64,000 bases of DNA from Massilia aurea (GTDB lineage Bacteria; Pseudomonadota; Gammaproteobacteria; Burkholderiales; Burkholderiaceae_D): assembly GCF_024753205.1 (NCBI RefSeq), contig NZ_JANUGZ010000002.1:62001-126000 (forward strand). The letters are read 5' to 3'. The notes below the pieces were generated by a model. That model made no database searches and had not been told where the DNA came from. It saw nothing but the letters and a program-made list of their open reading frames with translations. The position numbers were made by a program, and so were the translations under genes. Of the stretch, positions 46,096-55,247 are shown piece by piece (position 1 is the stretch's first letter; each line of letters begins with the position of its first letter).

Positions 46096-47217
46096 ATGAA
46101 AAAATTACCGCTTTTGGGGAATCTTTCCCCCGCAGAATTCCTGCGCGATTACTGGCACAAGAAACCGCTGCTGATCCGTGGCGCCATCCCCGGCTTCAAG
46201 CCACTGCTCAAGTTCGAGAAGCTGGCCGAGCTGGCCGCGCTGAACCACGTCGAATCACGCCTGGTCTCGATGCGCGACGGCGAGTGGGACATGCAGCACG
46301 GCCCCCTCACCGAATTGCCGGCCCGCACCGAGCCGAACTGGACGATGCTGGTCCAGGGCGTGAACCTGCATGACGAGCGCGCCGACGAGCTGCTGCGCCA
46401 GTTCCGCTTCGTGCCGGACGCCCGCCTGGACGACCTGATGGTGAGCTTCGCCACCGATGGCGCCGGCGTCGGCCCCCATTACGACTCGTACGACGTGTTC
46501 CTGCTGCAGGCGCACGGCAAGCGCCGCTGGCGCATCGGCGCGCAGCAGGACCTGACGATCATCGAAGGCTTGCCGCTCAAGATCCTGGCCAATTTCGAGG
46601 CCGAAGAAGAGTTCGTGCTCGAGCCAGGTGACATGCTGTACCTGCCGCCACAGTACGCGCACGACGGCATCGCCGAAGGCGAATGCATGACCTATTCAAT
46701 CGGTTTCCGTTCGCCGTCGTTCCAGGAACTGGGCGAATCGTTCCTGCAATTCATGGCCGATTCGATCGACCTGCCGGGCCGCTACGCCGATCCCGAATTG
46801 CAAGAAGCAAAGAACCCGGCCGAGATCCCGAAGCACATGCTCGCCACCGTTACCGAAGAACTCAACAAGGTGCGTTGGGACGAAGAAGACGTCACCATCT
46901 TCCTCGGCGAGCACATGTCCGAGCCGAAGCACAATGTGTTCTTCACGCCGCCTGCCAAGCCGCTGACTTTCGGCCGCTTCATGGAAACGGCGGCCAAGCG
47001 CGGCATCAAGCTCTCGAGCAAGACGCTGATGCTGTACCGCGGCAAGAACGTGTTCATCAATGGTGAATCGCTGGCCGCTGGCCGCGCCGACAAGGTGGTG
47101 CTGGACGTGCTGGCCAACGACCGCCGCATCGACGGCGCCACGCTCGGCAAGGCCACCGACGACGTCACCGAATCCCTGTACGCCTGGTACCAGGACGGCT
47201 GGGTCGAGCTGGGCTGA
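46096..47217 (+). CDS. roxA: JmjC-domain ribosomal protein arginine hydroxylase RoxA-like
   Basis: 373 aa. The cupin/JmjC core has the iron-binding pair in GVGPHYDSYDVFLLQ (HxD, about 126-128) and a distal His in LPPQYAHDGIAEG (about 188), with the 2-oxoglutarate Arg region GFRSPSF. The C-terminal winged-helix segment (about 290-373) matches the YcfD/RoxA type, which hydroxylates an arginine of ribosomal protein L16 using Fe(II), O2 and 2-oxoglutarate. The N-terminus DYWHKKPLLIRGAIP is typical. A TATAAT lies 6 nt upstream, so the mRNA may be leaderless. The next gene begins 2 bp after its stop. Confidence 0.93.
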   Translation: MKKLPLLGNLSPAEFLRDYWHKKPLLIRGAIPGFKPLLKFEKLAELAALNHVESRLVSMRDGEWDMQHGPLTELPARTEPNWTMLVQGVNLHDERADELLRQFRFVPDARLDDLMVSFATDGAGVGPHYDSYDVFLLQAHGKRRWRIGAQQDLTIIEGLPLKILANFEAEEEFVLEPGDMLYLPPQYAHDGIAEGECMTYSIGFRSPSFQELGESFLQFMADSIDLPGRYADPELQEAKNPAEIPKHMLATVTEELNKVRWDEEDVTIFLGEHMSEPKHNVFFTPPAKPLTFGRFMETAAKRGIKLSSKTLMLYRGKNVFINGESLAAGRADKVVLDVLANDRRIDGATLGKATDDVTESLYAWYQDGWVELG

Positions 47218-47219
47218 CC

Positions 47220-47696
47220 ATGGATGCGCGCGCCATCCCGTTCGACACCCGGCGCGACTGCGAGGCGCAGTTTCTCGCCGTCGTGGCGGCGGCGCAGCAC
47301 AGTCTGCGCCTGTTCGATCCGGATGGGGCGGTATTTGCGCTGGGCACCGTCCAGGTGGATGCCGCGCTGCGCGCCTTCATGCAACGGGGCGGCACCTTGC
47401 GTCTGGCCCTGCACGAGCCGGGCCACATCGAGCGCCACTGTCCGCGCTTTTTGCGTCTGCTGCGTGACTACGGCCACGCCTGCGAATGCCGTCAGAGTCC
47501 GAAGAACCTGCGCCAGCTGACCGACTCGTTCTGCATCGCCGATGATCAGCACGTGGTACGCCGCTTTCACAGCGACCACATGCGCGGCGAAGCCAGCTTC
47601 GACGATCCGCGCGCCGTCGATGTTCCCCACCATCGGTTCGAAGCGATCTGGGAAGCTTCCCGACCAACGCTGCATCCAACCACCACCGGCTTGTAA
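47220..47696 (+). CDS. Conserved small protein (DUF7931/phospholipase D-like fold), function unknown
   Basis: 158 aa, no signal or membrane segment. The pattern FDTRRDCEAQFLAVVAAAQHSLRLFDPDG, RGGTLRLALHEPGHIERHCPRFLRLLRDYGH and SFCIADDQHVVRRFHSDHMRGEASFDD recalls half of a phospholipase D-like domain, but the catalytic HxK-D motif is not present. It starts 2 bp after roxA and is surely cotranscribed with it; small proteins of this kind accompany roxA in related bacteria as far as I recall. A link to ribosome modification is only suggested by that pairing. Confidence 0.75.
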   Translation: MDARAIPFDTRRDCEAQFLAVVAAAQHSLRLFDPDGAVFALGTVQVDAALRAFMQRGGTLRLALHEPGHIERHCPRFLRLLRDYGHACECRQSPKNLRQLTDSFCIADDQHVVRRFHSDHMRGEASFDDPRAVDVPHHRFEAIWEASRPTLHPTTTGL

Positions 47697-47989
47697 GCCA
47701 GCAAGAAAAGCACGATTAGTTGCCCAAGGGTTAATTCCTAGGTGTTTCGCTATTTGCGTAGCATCTTGTAACAATATGAAGCTTATCAAAGCGGAAAATT
47801 CTTACACCAGAGCATGTGTTAGCTATTGCGAAACTGTAAAATTGTCTATAATATCAATCAGGAAGGTTCCGTTGCGCCCGTGGCAGTCTTGCTATTTGTG
47901 AAGGCACGAGAATTCCATCGAGAAATAATTACCGGTAATTATTATTCGTATCAAGTAGTTCTACTTTTGTAAATACTAAGGAAAAAACC
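47697..47989 (+). promoter_or_regulatory. AT-rich leader of the Ala-rich lipoprotein gene with two palindromes
   Basis: 293 bp without a gene. TATAAT at 47847-47852 is a likely -10 (a TATTGC -35 lies 17 bp upstream), giving a leader of about 130 nt. The perfect 20-bp palindrome AATAATTACCGGTAATTATT occupies 47924-47943 and AAGTAG-TT-CTACTT lies at 47953-47966. AAGGA precedes the ATG at 47990. Confidence 0.5.
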
Positions 47990-48271
47990 ATGAAAAAATC
48001 CCTGCTGATCGCTTCCCTGTTCGCTGTTACCCTGGCTGCTTGCGCTAAGAAAGAAGAAGCACCAGTCGCACCAGTGACCGAAACCCCAGCTGCTGTCGTC
48101 GCTCCTGCTGACGCAACCATGCCAGCTGCTGACGCAACCGCTCCAGCTGCTGCTGCTGCTGACGCTGCTGCAACCGACGCAGCTGCTGCTGCTTCGACCG
48201 CAACCGACGCTGCTGCCGCTGCTCAGACCTCGGCTACCCAAGCTGCTGACGCTGCTGCTACCACCAAGTAA
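47990..48271 (+). CDS. Small Ala-rich lipoprotein
   Basis: 93 aa. A lipoprotein signal peptide with lipobox LAAC (Cys18) is followed by KKEEAPVAPVTET and then a low-complexity stretch of Ala with regular Asp/Thr (DATMPAADATAPAAAAADAAATDA), which would be helical or disordered. There is no recognisable domain. It has its own promoter region and terminator, so it is a monocistronic envelope protein; Ala-rich abundant lipoproteins of similar size occur in many betaproteobacteria. Asp follows not at +2 (Ala-Lys there), so outer-membrane sorting is expected. Function unknown. Confidence 0.85.
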   Translation: MKKSLLIASLFAVTLAACAKKEEAPVAPVTETPAAVVAPADATMPAADATAPAAAAADAAATDAAAAASTATDAAAAAQTSATQAADAAATTK

Positions 48272-48290
48272 TTCGTTACTCGGTATGAAG

Positions 48291-48317
48291 AAACCGGCCT
48301 GCGGGCCGGTTTTTTTA
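48291..48317 (+). terminator. Rho-independent terminator of the lipoprotein gene
   Basis: A 9-bp stem AAACCGGCC/GGCCGGTTT (48291-48299 with 48304-48312, loop TGCG) runs into seven consecutive T residues, 20 bp after the stop. Confidence 0.92.
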
Positions 48318-48330
48318 CGCCTGTCGCTTT

Positions 48331-48432
48331 CGTAGGGTGGACGGCTATGCCGTCCACGCGTTCGAATCAACCAAATCTGGTGGTACATCAACGTTCGTTG
48401 AACGCGTGGGCGGGATACCCGCCCACCCTACG
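48331..48432. repeat. BIME-like palindromic repeat, copy 2
   Basis: Two inverted arms, each internally palindromic: CGTAGGGTGG..CCACGCGTTC (48331-48363) and GAACGCGTGG..CCACCCTACG (48400-48432). Same element as at 40765-40858, here almost perfectly symmetrical. Confidence 0.8.
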
Positions 48433-48481
48433 CCGGGGCAGTTAGCCGGTTTTTTGGTGAACGAACAACCCGCACGCGCAT

Positions 48482-48508
48482 AAAAAAACCGGCCACTTAG
48501 CCGGTTTC
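48482..48508 (-). terminator. Terminator of dapA-bamC
   Basis: Stem AAACCGGC/GCCGGTTT (48486-48493 with 48500-48507). On the minus strand it is followed by a run of T residues, 19 bp after the bamC stop. Confidence 0.85.
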
Positions 48509-48526
48509 TTGTTGCTGCAGCGAGGG

Positions 48527-49720
48527 TTACTTCAGCTCGTTGTTCAGCAGCGTCAGGATCTTGGTCGTCGTCGGCGACGTTTCCGCTTTGCCGTCGTTGG
48601 TCTGCACCGACACTTCACTCACGTTCGCACCCTGTGCAGCCTTGACCAGAACTCGGTAGCGCTGGGCTTCCTTGGCGGCGTCTTCCGACTTGCCGAACGT
48701 GAACAGGCGCTTGAAGAAGCCATCCTTGGTCTCGATGGCATCCTGATCGACGTAGCGCACGAAGTAGATGCCCTGCACGCGGTCGCGGTCTTCGACAGTG
48801 AAGCCGACGCGATCCAGTGCCAGGCCAACACGGCGCCATGCTCGGTCGAAGCCTTCATCGACCTCGACCTTGTCACCCACCAGCTTGGCGTGCTGCGGCG
48901 CTAGTGGCGCGTTGGCGACCATGGCTTCCGCCGGCGCGACTTCTTTCGCGCCCGTCAGCAGAGCGACGATGCGGCTCAGGTATTGCGACTCCAGGCCCGG
49001 ATCGTTGGGACGCACGGTCCAGGTCGTGGTTTCGCTTTGCGGGCCGGTCAGGACTTCTTCGGCGCCGCGGTGGCTGACCCAGATTTCGGTCGAGCCGTCA
49101 GGCAGGCGCTCGAGGCGTGTGCGGTACTTGTCACGCTCGCCGGTCGAGTAGGCGCTGTCGAATACACGGCCGATGGCGCGGCGCACGAAGTCTTGCGGGA
49201 TCTTCGAACGGTTCTCGACCCAGGCGGTTTCCATGGTGCCGGTGGTGGCCGACTCGGTCTCGAGTGCAAAGCCCTGCTCTTCCCAGAACTGGCGCAGTTG
49301 CGGCCACAGCTGTTCAGGCGTTTGCTTGACCACCAGCCAGCGCTGGTCGCCGTTGCGCTGGACGCTGACGGCGTCGGTCGAGATCGGGCCGATCGGCTGG
49401 CCGGATGCCGAAACACCGGCCACCGCAGGCACGCCGCCGGCAGCTGCCGCAGCCTGGCCTTGCTGGAATTCAGACGCCGTCGCGACGCCACGGCCATCCG
49501 GGATCGCGTAGCGGTTGTCGCGCTGCAGCTTGGTCAGGTCGGGCGGCACGTCCAGCGGTGCGGCCTTCTTGGCGCCCTTGTAGTCGACTTTGTCGCCACC
49601 GAAAATCGTGGTGCAGGCTGCCAGGCTGAACGCGAGGACCGTGAGCGAGAGCACACGGGCGGCGGCAGGAGCGTTGATCAGGGATGCGCCGTTTGAATTC
49701 TTAGTCTTGCGAATAGTCAT
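48527..49720 (-). CDS. bamC: Outer membrane protein assembly factor BamC
   Basis: 397 aa from MTIRKTKNSNGAS. The lipobox LAAC with Cys36 anchors it as a lipoprotein after an N-terminal basic and hydrophobic signal. The unstructured N-terminal region contains the BamD-contact-like PLDVPPDLTKLQRDNRYAIPDG, then two helix-grip domains (RWLVVKQTPEQLWPQLRQFWEEQGF; WRRVGLALDRVGFTVEDRDRVQGIYFVRYVD). It is a subunit of the BAM complex inserting beta-barrel proteins. It follows dapA by 40 bp in the conserved dapA-bamC order; the start lacks a strong Shine-Dalgarno sequence. Confidence 0.93.
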   Translation of the reverse strand: MTIRKTKNSNGASLINAPAAARVLSLTVLAFSLAACTTIFGGDKVDYKGAKKAAPLDVPPDLTKLQRDNRYAIPDGRGVATASEFQQGQAAAAAGGVPAVAGVSASGQPIGPISTDAVSVQRNGDQRWLVVKQTPEQLWPQLRQFWEEQGFALETESATTGTMETAWVENRSKIPQDFVRRAIGRVFDSAYSTGERDKYRTRLERLPDGSTEIWVSHRGAEEVLTGPQSETTTWTVRPNDPGLESQYLSRIVALLTGAKEVAPAEAMVANAPLAPQHAKLVGDKVEVDEGFDRAWRRVGLALDRVGFTVEDRDRVQGIYFVRYVDQDAIETKDGFFKRLFTFGKSEDAAKEAQRYRVLVKAAQGANVSEVSVQTNDGKAETSPTTTKILTLLNNELK

Positions 49721-49760
49721 GTCGTTCGATATCAGGTCAGTAACCCGAACCCTTGCGGGT

Positions 49761-50645
49761 TCAGGATGGGGAATGAACGCCGGCTTCCACCAGGGCGGCA
49801 CGTACGATCTCGTGGTATTGGGAGGACAGCGGCGCGAGCGGCAGGCGCAGGCCCGCCGGCATCTTGCCCATCTCGGCCAGCGCCCATTTGACGGGCACCG
49901 GATTCGGTTCGACGAACAGCCTGGCGTGCAGGCCGAGCACGCGGTTGTTGATCTCGAGCGCGCGCGTGATGTCGCCGCTCATTGCAGCCACGCACAGCTC
50001 GTGCATCGCGCGCGGCGCCACGTTGGCGGTCACCGAAATATTGCCGGCGCCGCCGCAGAACATCAGCGCCATCGCGGTCGGATCGTCGCCCGAGTACACG
50101 GCAAATGATTTGTCGACCATGCTCAAGAGTTCGATGCCGCGCCCGATATTGCCGGTGGCGTCCTTGATGCCGACGATGTTCTCGATCGGCGCCAGGCGCG
50201 CGACGGTCTCGTTGGCCATGTCGGCCACGGTACGGCCCGGCACGTTGTACAGGATGATCGGCAGGTCGACGGCTTCGGCAATCGTGCGGAAGTGGCGGTA
50301 CATGCCCTCTTGCGTCGGCCGGTTGTAGTACGGCACGACTTGCAGGGACGCATCCGCGCCGACGCTCTTCGCGTGACGGGTCAGCGCGATGGCTTCCACG
50401 GTCGAATTGCCGCCAGTGCCGGCGATGACAGGGATGCGGCCAGCAACGTGGTCGACGGCCAGCTTGACGAGTTCGCAATGCTCTTCCGGCGACAAGGTCG
50501 CCGATTCGCCGGTCGTGCCCACGATGACGATCGCGTCGGTACCTTCGGCGATGTGCCAGTCGATCAGCGAGCGCAGGGAATCGCGATCGACGGTGCCATC
50601 TTCGAACATCGGGGTGACGATTGCTACGATACTGCCCTTAATCAT
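49761..50645 (-). CDS. dapA: 4-hydroxy-tetrahydrodipicolinate synthase
   Basis: 294 aa from [17 protein letters not shown] (50645); the upstream open frame is a shadow of the methyltransferase. Catalytic residues keep the E. coli numbering: Thr44-Thr45 in VGTTGESAT, Tyr133 in [10 protein letters not shown] and Schiff-base Lys161 in [10 protein letters not shown]. It condenses pyruvate with aspartate semialdehyde, the first step to lysine and diaminopimelate. Cotranscribed with bamC downstream. Confidence 0.97.
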   Translation of the reverse strand: MIKGSIVAIVTPMFEDGTVDRDSLRSLIDWHIAEGTDAIVIVGTTGESATLSPEEHCELVKLAVDHVAGRIPVIAGTGGNSTVEAIALTRHAKSVGADASLQVVPYYNRPTQEGMYRHFRTIAEAVDLPIILYNVPGRTVADMANETVARLAPIENIVGIKDATGNIGRGIELLSMVDKSFAVYSGDDPTAMALMFCGGAGNISVTANVAPRAMHELCVAAMSGDITRALEINNRVLGLHARLFVEPNPVPVKWALAEMGKMPAGLRLPLAPLSSQYHEIVRAALVEAGVHSPS

Positions 50646-50700
50646 AATCTTTGGACCGTGCCATTCATTTAAAAATCTGATTGTAGCGGATAGCCCGCCC

Positions 50701-51288
50701 CTATGGTTCATTCCCGACCACAATATGGTCGAGCCAGGCCTCGGTTTTGCGGTACGCATGACCGGCGGCGCACAGGCGCTGCACCTGCGCCGGATGGGGC
50801 CGCTCAACGTGGCCGTCCTCGTACGCCAGCACCTGCAGGCCGCCATCCTGGGCCAGCGCCAGCAGTTCGCCGGGCGCGAGCAGGAACGCCGGATTCGACG
50901 GTTTGCCATACACCTCGTTCCCTTGCGCGAAGGTTTCGTAGATCAGGATACCGTCGGGCCGCAGGCTGGCCGTGATCTGTGCGAACAGCGGCCGGTGCAG
51001 GTAATTGGTAACGACGATGACGGCAAAGCGCCCGGCCTCGAATGGCCAGCTTGCGCCATCGGCTTCCAGATCGCAGGCCAGTGTCGTCACGCCCTCGCCT
51101 GCGCTGGCGGCCAGCGCGGCCGGATTGCGATCAACGGCCAGCACCTGTAGACCTTGCGCCGCGAGCAGGCGCGTGTGGCGCCCGTTGCCGCACGCCAGAT
51201 CGAGCGCTTCGCCCGGCCGCGCCAGGGGCGCAAAGCGCGCTACCCAGGGCGACGCGGGCAAGGCCGCCATGTGTGTGCCAGTGGTCAT
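50701..51288 (-). CDS. Class I SAM-dependent methyltransferase
   Basis: 195 aa from the ATG at 51288. SAM-binding motif [16 protein letters not shown] (about 29-43), acidic loop [15 protein letters not shown] and the motif [13 protein letters not shown] show a Rossmann methyltransferase of the tellurite-resistance TehB-like/UbiE-like size class. The substrate cannot be identified. It begins 5 bp after the site-2 protease stop, so the two are probably cotranscribed; dapA starts 55 bp downstream. Confidence 0.85.
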   Translation of the reverse strand: MTTGTHMAALPASPWVARFAPLARPGEALDLACGNGRHTRLLAAQGLQVLAVDRNPAALAASAGEGVTTLACDLEADGASWPFEAGRFAVIVVTNYLHRPLFAQITASLRPDGILIYETFAQGNEVYGKPSNPAFLLAPGELLALAQDGGLQVLAYEDGHVERPHPAQVQRLCAAGHAYRKTEAWLDHIVVGNEP

Positions 51289-51292
51289 CGGC

Positions 51293-51946
51293 TCAGAGCA
51301 GGAAGAACGTGAATGGCGTGGCTGCCAGCTGCACCAGGTAGCCACCCAGCGCCATTACCGGCGTGAGCCAGTAGCCGACGACCCGGAGCATGACCAGCGC
51401 CAGCACAATAAAGAAGCCGTAGGGCTCGATGCGGGCGAACGCATACGCGGCGCGGTGCGGCAGCATCGCCGTGACGACCCGGCCACCATCGAGCGGCGGG
51501 ATCGGCAGCAGGTTGAACGCCATGATCAGCAGGTTGGTGACGATGCCGGCCTGCGCCACTTTGTGCGGGAATTCTTCGCCAACCTGGAAGAACACGAGCA
51601 GCACACCCAGGATCAGCCACAGCACGGCCATGATGAAATTGGCCAGTGGACCGGCAAGCGCCACCCACGCCATGTCGCGCTTCGGATTGCGCAGGCGGCC
51701 GAATTCCACGGGCACCGGCTTGGCGTAGCCGAACACGAAACCGCTGAACAGGAACATCACAATCGGGATCACGATCGTGCCCCAGATATCGACGTGCACC
51801 AGCGGGTTGAGGCTCATGCGCCCCTGCGAATAGGCGGTGTTGTCGCCAAAGTACTTGGCGGCGTACGCGTGGGCGGCTTCGTGCAGCGTGATTGCAAACA
51901 GGACCGGCAGCGCATACACCGCGATGGTGCGAATCGTTTCTTCCAT
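51293..51946 (-). CDS. Site-2 protease family (M50) membrane metalloprotease
   Basis: 217 aa, four to six membrane segments. The zinc site is shown by TLHEAAHAYAAKYFGD (HExxH, about 21-25) and the third ligand region NLLPIPPLDGGRVV. It belongs to the short M50 group without a PDZ domain, often called Rip or YwhC-like. It likely cleaves membrane peptides or proteins in the inner membrane; targets unknown. Length and motifs are complete. Neighbours (methyltransferase downstream, YciO upstream) keep a common Burkholderiales order. Confidence 0.92.
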   Translation of the reverse strand: MEETIRTIAVYALPVLFAITLHEAAHAYAAKYFGDNTAYSQGRMSLNPLVHVDIWGTIVIPIVMFLFSGFVFGYAKPVPVEFGRLRNPKRDMAWVALAGPLANFIMAVLWLILGVLLVFFQVGEEFPHKVAQAGIVTNLLIMAFNLLPIPPLDGGRVVTAMLPHRAAYAFARIEPYGFFIVLALVMLRVVGYWLTPVMALGGYLVQLAATPFTFFLL

Positions 51947-52027
51947 GGGGGCTGATTCTATCAGAGCGCGGCGGGTACCTGACCGGTGGAATACTTAAGG
52001 CAACCTTGAAGGCACCAGCCCGGCTGA

Positions 52028-52651
52028 TTACAGCCCGAACGCCGCCGGGTCGCCCCGGCCCTCGCGAATCAGCACCGGCTCGGGGCCGGTCAGGTCGATC
52101 ACGGTGGTGGCTTCCAGCATGCCGGCGCCGCCATCGATGATCAGTTCGATCTGCTTTTCAAGGCGCTCGCGCACTTCATCGGGATCCGACAGCATGTGCT
52201 CGTCGCCTGGCAACTGCAGCGTGGTACCGATCAGCGGCTCGCCCAGCTCTTCGAGCAGCGCCAGCGTGATACGGTTCTCGGGCACGCGCAGGCCGATCGT
52301 CTTGCGCGACGGGTGCGACAGGCGCCGCGGCAACTCGCGCGTGGCCTCCAGGATCACCGTGTACGGGCCTGGCATCGTGGCCTTGAGCAGGCGGTATTGC
52401 GTGTTGTCCACGCGCGCATACTGCGCCACTTCGGACAGGTCGCGCACCAGCAGCGTCAGGTGGTGCTTGTCGTCAACGCCACGGATGCGGCGCAGCTTCT
52501 CGACCGCGTTCTTGTCGTCCAGCCGGCAGACGAGTGCGTACGCGGAATCGGTCGGCAGCGCGACGATGCCGCCGGCGCTGACTATCTGCGCGGCCTGCTT
52601 GATCAGGCGCGCTTGCGGGTTTTCAGGGTGAATCTGGAAAAACTGGCCCAT
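52028..52651 (-). CDS. YciO/Sua5 family L-threonylcarbamoyladenylate synthase-like protein
   Basis: 207 aa. YrdC-fold signature GGIVALPTDSAYALVCRLDDKNAVEKLRRIRG with KHHLTLLVRDLSEVAQYA, PGPYTVILEAT and IGLRVPENRITLALLEELGEPLIGTTLQ. Size and sequence fit the YciO branch, related to but distinct from TsaC/Sua5, which makes threonylcarbamoyl-AMP for tRNA t6A. The activity of the YciO branch is less settled. AAGGA precedes the start by 8 nt. Confidence 0.9.
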   Translation of the reverse strand: MGQFFQIHPENPQARLIKQAAQIVSAGGIVALPTDSAYALVCRLDDKNAVEKLRRIRGVDDKHHLTLLVRDLSEVAQYARVDNTQYRLLKATMPGPYTVILEATRELPRRLSHPSRKTIGLRVPENRITLALLEELGEPLIGTTLQLPGDEHMLSDPDEVRERLEKQIELIIDGGAGMLEATTVIDLTGPEPVLIREGRGDPAAFGL

Positions 52652-52665
52652 GGATGGTGTCCTTG

Positions 52666-53547
52666 TTATTGGTTAGGCAGCGACTGGAGCGCGGCGATAC
52701 GCTGCTCCATCGGCGGATGGGTCGAGAACAGCGCGCCCCAACCGCCGCCGCTGCCGGAAATGCCCGATGCCGACATCGCTTTCGGCAACGCACCCGGCGC
52801 GAAGCCGCCCAGGCGGGCCAGCGCGTGCTGCATCGGCACCGGGCTGCCCATCAGTTTGGCAGCGCCGGCGTCGGCGCGAAATTCGCGCTGGCGCGAGAAC
52901 CAGGCCACGATGATCGAGGCGAGCAGGCCGAACAGGATTTCGCAGACCATCACGGTCGCGTAATAGCCGATGCCGGGCGCGTCACCTTCTTTGCGGAACA
53001 GCACCTTGTCGACAAAGAAGCCGACCACGCGCGCGAAGAACACGACGAAGGTATTGACGACACCCTGGATCAGCGTGAGCGTGACCATGTCGCCATTGGC
53101 GATGTGAGCGACTTCGTGGCCCAGGACGGCTTCGACTTCGTCCTGGTTCATGCTCTGCAGCAGGCCGGTAGACACAGCAACCAGCGCCGAATTCTTGAAG
53201 GCACCGGTAGCAAATGCATTCGGCTCGCCATCGTAGACGGCAACCTCGGGCATGCCGATGCCGGCGCGCTCGGCCAGGCGGCGCACGGTGTCCACCAGCC
53301 ACTGCTCGGTGGAGTTGGCCGGTTGTTCGATCACGCGCGCGCCGGTCGACCATTTGGCCATCGGTTTGCTGATCAGCAGCGAGATGAACGAACCGGTAAA
53401 GCCGATGACGAGCGACATCACGGCCAGCGAAGCGAAGTCGATGCCCTGCGCCGAGACGGCGCGGCCAAGACCGAGCACGTTCATAACCAGCGACAGCACC
53501 AGGACGACAGCGAGATTGGTGGCGAGGAAAAGAACAATGCGCTTCAT
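52666..53547 (-). CDS. htpX: Membrane zinc metalloprotease HtpX
   Basis: 293 aa from [19 protein letters not shown], with GGGAG upstream; the longer open frame is a shadow. Two N-terminal membrane segments, then the zinc motif [14 protein letters not shown] (HExxH, about 143), two further hydrophobic stretches, and the Glu ligand region [15 protein letters not shown]; the C-terminus has [13 protein letters not shown]. HtpX cooperates with FtsH in quality control of inner-membrane proteins and is a heat or envelope-stress gene. YciO lies upstream-adjacent on the map but is downstream in transcription (14 bp after the htpX stop). Confidence 0.96.
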   Translation of the reverse strand: MKRIVLFLATNLAVVLVLSLVMNVLGLGRAVSAQGIDFASLAVMSLVIGFTGSFISLLISKPMAKWSTGARVIEQPANSTEQWLVDTVRRLAERAGIGMPEVAVYDGEPNAFATGAFKNSALVAVSTGLLQSMNQDEVEAVLGHEVAHIANGDMVTLTLIQGVVNTFVVFFARVVGFFVDKVLFRKEGDAPGIGYYATVMVCEILFGLLASIIVAWFSRQREFRADAGAAKLMGSPVPMQHALARLGGFAPGALPKAMSASGISGSGGGWGALFSTHPPMEQRIAALQSLPNQ

Positions 53548-53635
53548 GGCGGACAACTCCCGAATTAGTGACAGGATGCCAATATTGGGCTTCCTGTCGG
53601 AAAATTCAAGGGCACGGCCCCGCGTGCGTGCCGTA

Positions 53636-54799
53636 TCAGCGTTTGGCGCCCAGGAAGAAGCGCAGCATCTCCTTTGACGCCGACGGCCCCGCCGCGTCGG
53701 TGTGCGATCCTGCCGCATTGCCGCCGGCCCAGGCATGTCCTGCGCCCTGCACCACCCACTGCTCGGCCATCGCCCGGCCCGCATCATCGCGCCAGACACT
53801 GCGGCGGCAACGGCGCCCACCGTGGGCGGCATCGTCGTGGCGCACGCTCAGCGGCGTGGCGTGCAGACCGGCGTGAACACCCACATACTGTTGCAGCACG
53901 GCGTCGCCATTGGCTGGCGCCACCACATGATCGGTGCTGCCATGGAACACGATGACAGGCACCGCCTCGCGCAAGGTGCGCCCCTTGGCCGGCTTTTTCA
54001 TGGCCTGCAAGCCGGTAATCATGTCGCGCCCACTACCAGCTGGTAAGCCGGAGTGCACGCCTACTGCCGCGAACAGGTCCGGATACTCGGCGCCCAGTAC
54101 GGCCGCCATCGCCCCGCCCGCCGACATGCCGGCCACGAACACCTGCGCCGGATCAGCGCCGTGCTCCTTGACGATCTGCCGCGTCAGCCCGGCGATGATG
54201 CCCGGCTCGCCCGCATCGCGCGCCTGGTGGCCTGACTCGAACCAGTTCCAGCACTGCGTGCGGTTCGACGCGCTGTCCTGCTCCGGATACAGCACGAGGC
54301 AGTTGGCTTCTTCGGCCAGGCGGTTCATGCCGGTGCCGAGCGCGAAATCGTCGGGATTCTGCGTGCAGCCGTGCAGCATGACGATCAGCGGACGCGGCGT
54401 GGTCGACGGCTGCGACGGAATGTACAGCTTGTAGCGGCGGCGGCCGGCGGCGTTTGAAAAGACGCCTGCCGTGAAAGTGCCACCGGCGACGTCGTCCATG
54501 ACCGCCACATCGTCATCTTGAGGCACGCCAAGGCCGACACCGACGCCGGCGGCGCGCATGGCGGCCTGACCCTTGCGCAGCTGCGCTTGCCAATCGGGCG
54601 CCGGGTTGATGTCCACAAAAGCCGTGGCGTCCTTGCTGGCGGGCGCGGTGCTCTGTCCCTGTCCCTGTCCCTGCCCCGGCATCAGGCCGGCCTGCGCCAG
54701 CGCTTGCTGGATCGTGGCGGTGGCCGAGGCCACATCCTTGTTCTGCACGAGGCGGGCAGAGGTCATCATCTTGTTTATGAATTGGTCGAGCGATTTCAT
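53636..54799 (-). CDS. PHB depolymerase-family esterase (LpqC-like)
   Basis: 387 aa. The alpha/beta-hydrolase core has the oxyanion motif [13 protein letters not shown], nucleophile GMSAGGAMA, Asp in FHGSTDHVV and His in [18 protein letters not shown] and the N-terminal block [17 protein letters not shown] are typical of the polyhydroxybutyrate-depolymerase/feruloyl-esterase group. The first 100 residues are family-specific and carry a short GQ repeat (GQGQGQGQ); there is no signal peptide, so the enzyme appears cytosolic. A ribbon-helix-helix regulator is transcribed into it with only 11 bp between, suggesting joint control. It hydrolyses polyester or related esters; the exact substrate is unproven. 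Confidence 0.87.
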   Translation of the reverse strand: MKSLDQFINKMMTSARLVQNKDVASATATIQQALAQAGLMPGQGQGQGQSTAPASKDATAFVDINPAPDWQAQLRKGQAAMRAAGVGVGLGVPQDDDVAVMDDVAGGTFTAGVFSNAAGRRRYKLYIPSQPSTTPRPLIVMLHGCTQNPDDFALGTGMNRLAEEANCLVLYPEQDSASNRTQCWNWFESGHQARDAGEPGIIAGLTRQIVKEHGADPAQVFVAGMSAGGAMAAVLGAEYPDLFAAVGVHSGLPAGSGRDMITGLQAMKKPAKGRTLREAVPVIVFHGSTDHVVAPANGDAVLQQYVGVHAGLHATPLSVRHDDAAHGGRRCRRSVWRDDAGRAMAEQWVVQGAGHAWAGGNAAGSHTDAAGPSASKEMLRFFLGAKR

Positions 54800-54810
54800 A
54801 GCGTTCCAGT

Positions 54811-55227
54811 CTAGGTAAGGGTGCGATCTGCCAGCGCGGCGCGCACGGCAGGTGATGCAACGAATGCGCCCAGGACCTGGATCGAAGCGATCGCATTCCG
54901 GGCAAGTTCAGGTGATACGTTGTCTTCGATGACCGCCAGACCCAGCACATGGATATCCAGTTGCTGACCCTCTGCCACCAGTTGCTCGAGTTCCTGCACC
55001 GAGTAGCGGTACAGGCCCATCACATAGCGCTTGCGCACAATGGTCTGGCGGATCACGTCGGCATGCTGCGTGAGCAGATTGCGAATGGCCGTGCGCACCA
55101 GATCGGTACGGTTGGAATAGAACCCTTCCTCAACGAGCAGGTCCACCTGGGCCAGGTCGACCAGGCCGACATTGACCGTGACCTTGTCGCTGTCAGGAAG
55201 TTTCTGTTGGGGTAAAACTGCTTTCAT
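54811..55227 (-). CDS. Ribbon-helix-helix (CopG-like) transcriptional regulator
   Basis: 138 aa from the ATG at 55227, which follows GGAGAG by 5 nt; an ATG four codons upstream overlaps that site. The ribbon-helix-helix is KVTVNVGLVDLAQVDLLVEEGFYSNRTDLVRTAIRNLL (about 15-52). The C-terminal part (about 60-138) is a helical/beta module of unknown ligand. A perfect 20-bp palindrome lies 21 bp upstream of the start, a probable self-operator. It shares a transcript with the esterase gene downstream (11-bp gap). The role in polyester metabolism is inferred from this pairing. Confidence 0.87.
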   Translation of the reverse strand: MKAVLPQQKLPDSDKVTVNVGLVDLAQVDLLVEEGFYSNRTDLVRTAIRNLLTQHADVIRQTIVRKRYVMGLYRYSVQELEQLVAEGQQLDIHVLGLAVIEDNVSPELARNAIASIQVLGAFVASPAVRAALADRTLT

Positions 55228-55247
55228 CGTGCTCTCCATACGCTGAA

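Noticed and set aside
48080-48270. Repeated GCTGCTG-type units considered as a CRISPR or tandem repeat
   Set aside because: They encode an in-frame Ala-rich protein tail; there are no regular spacers.
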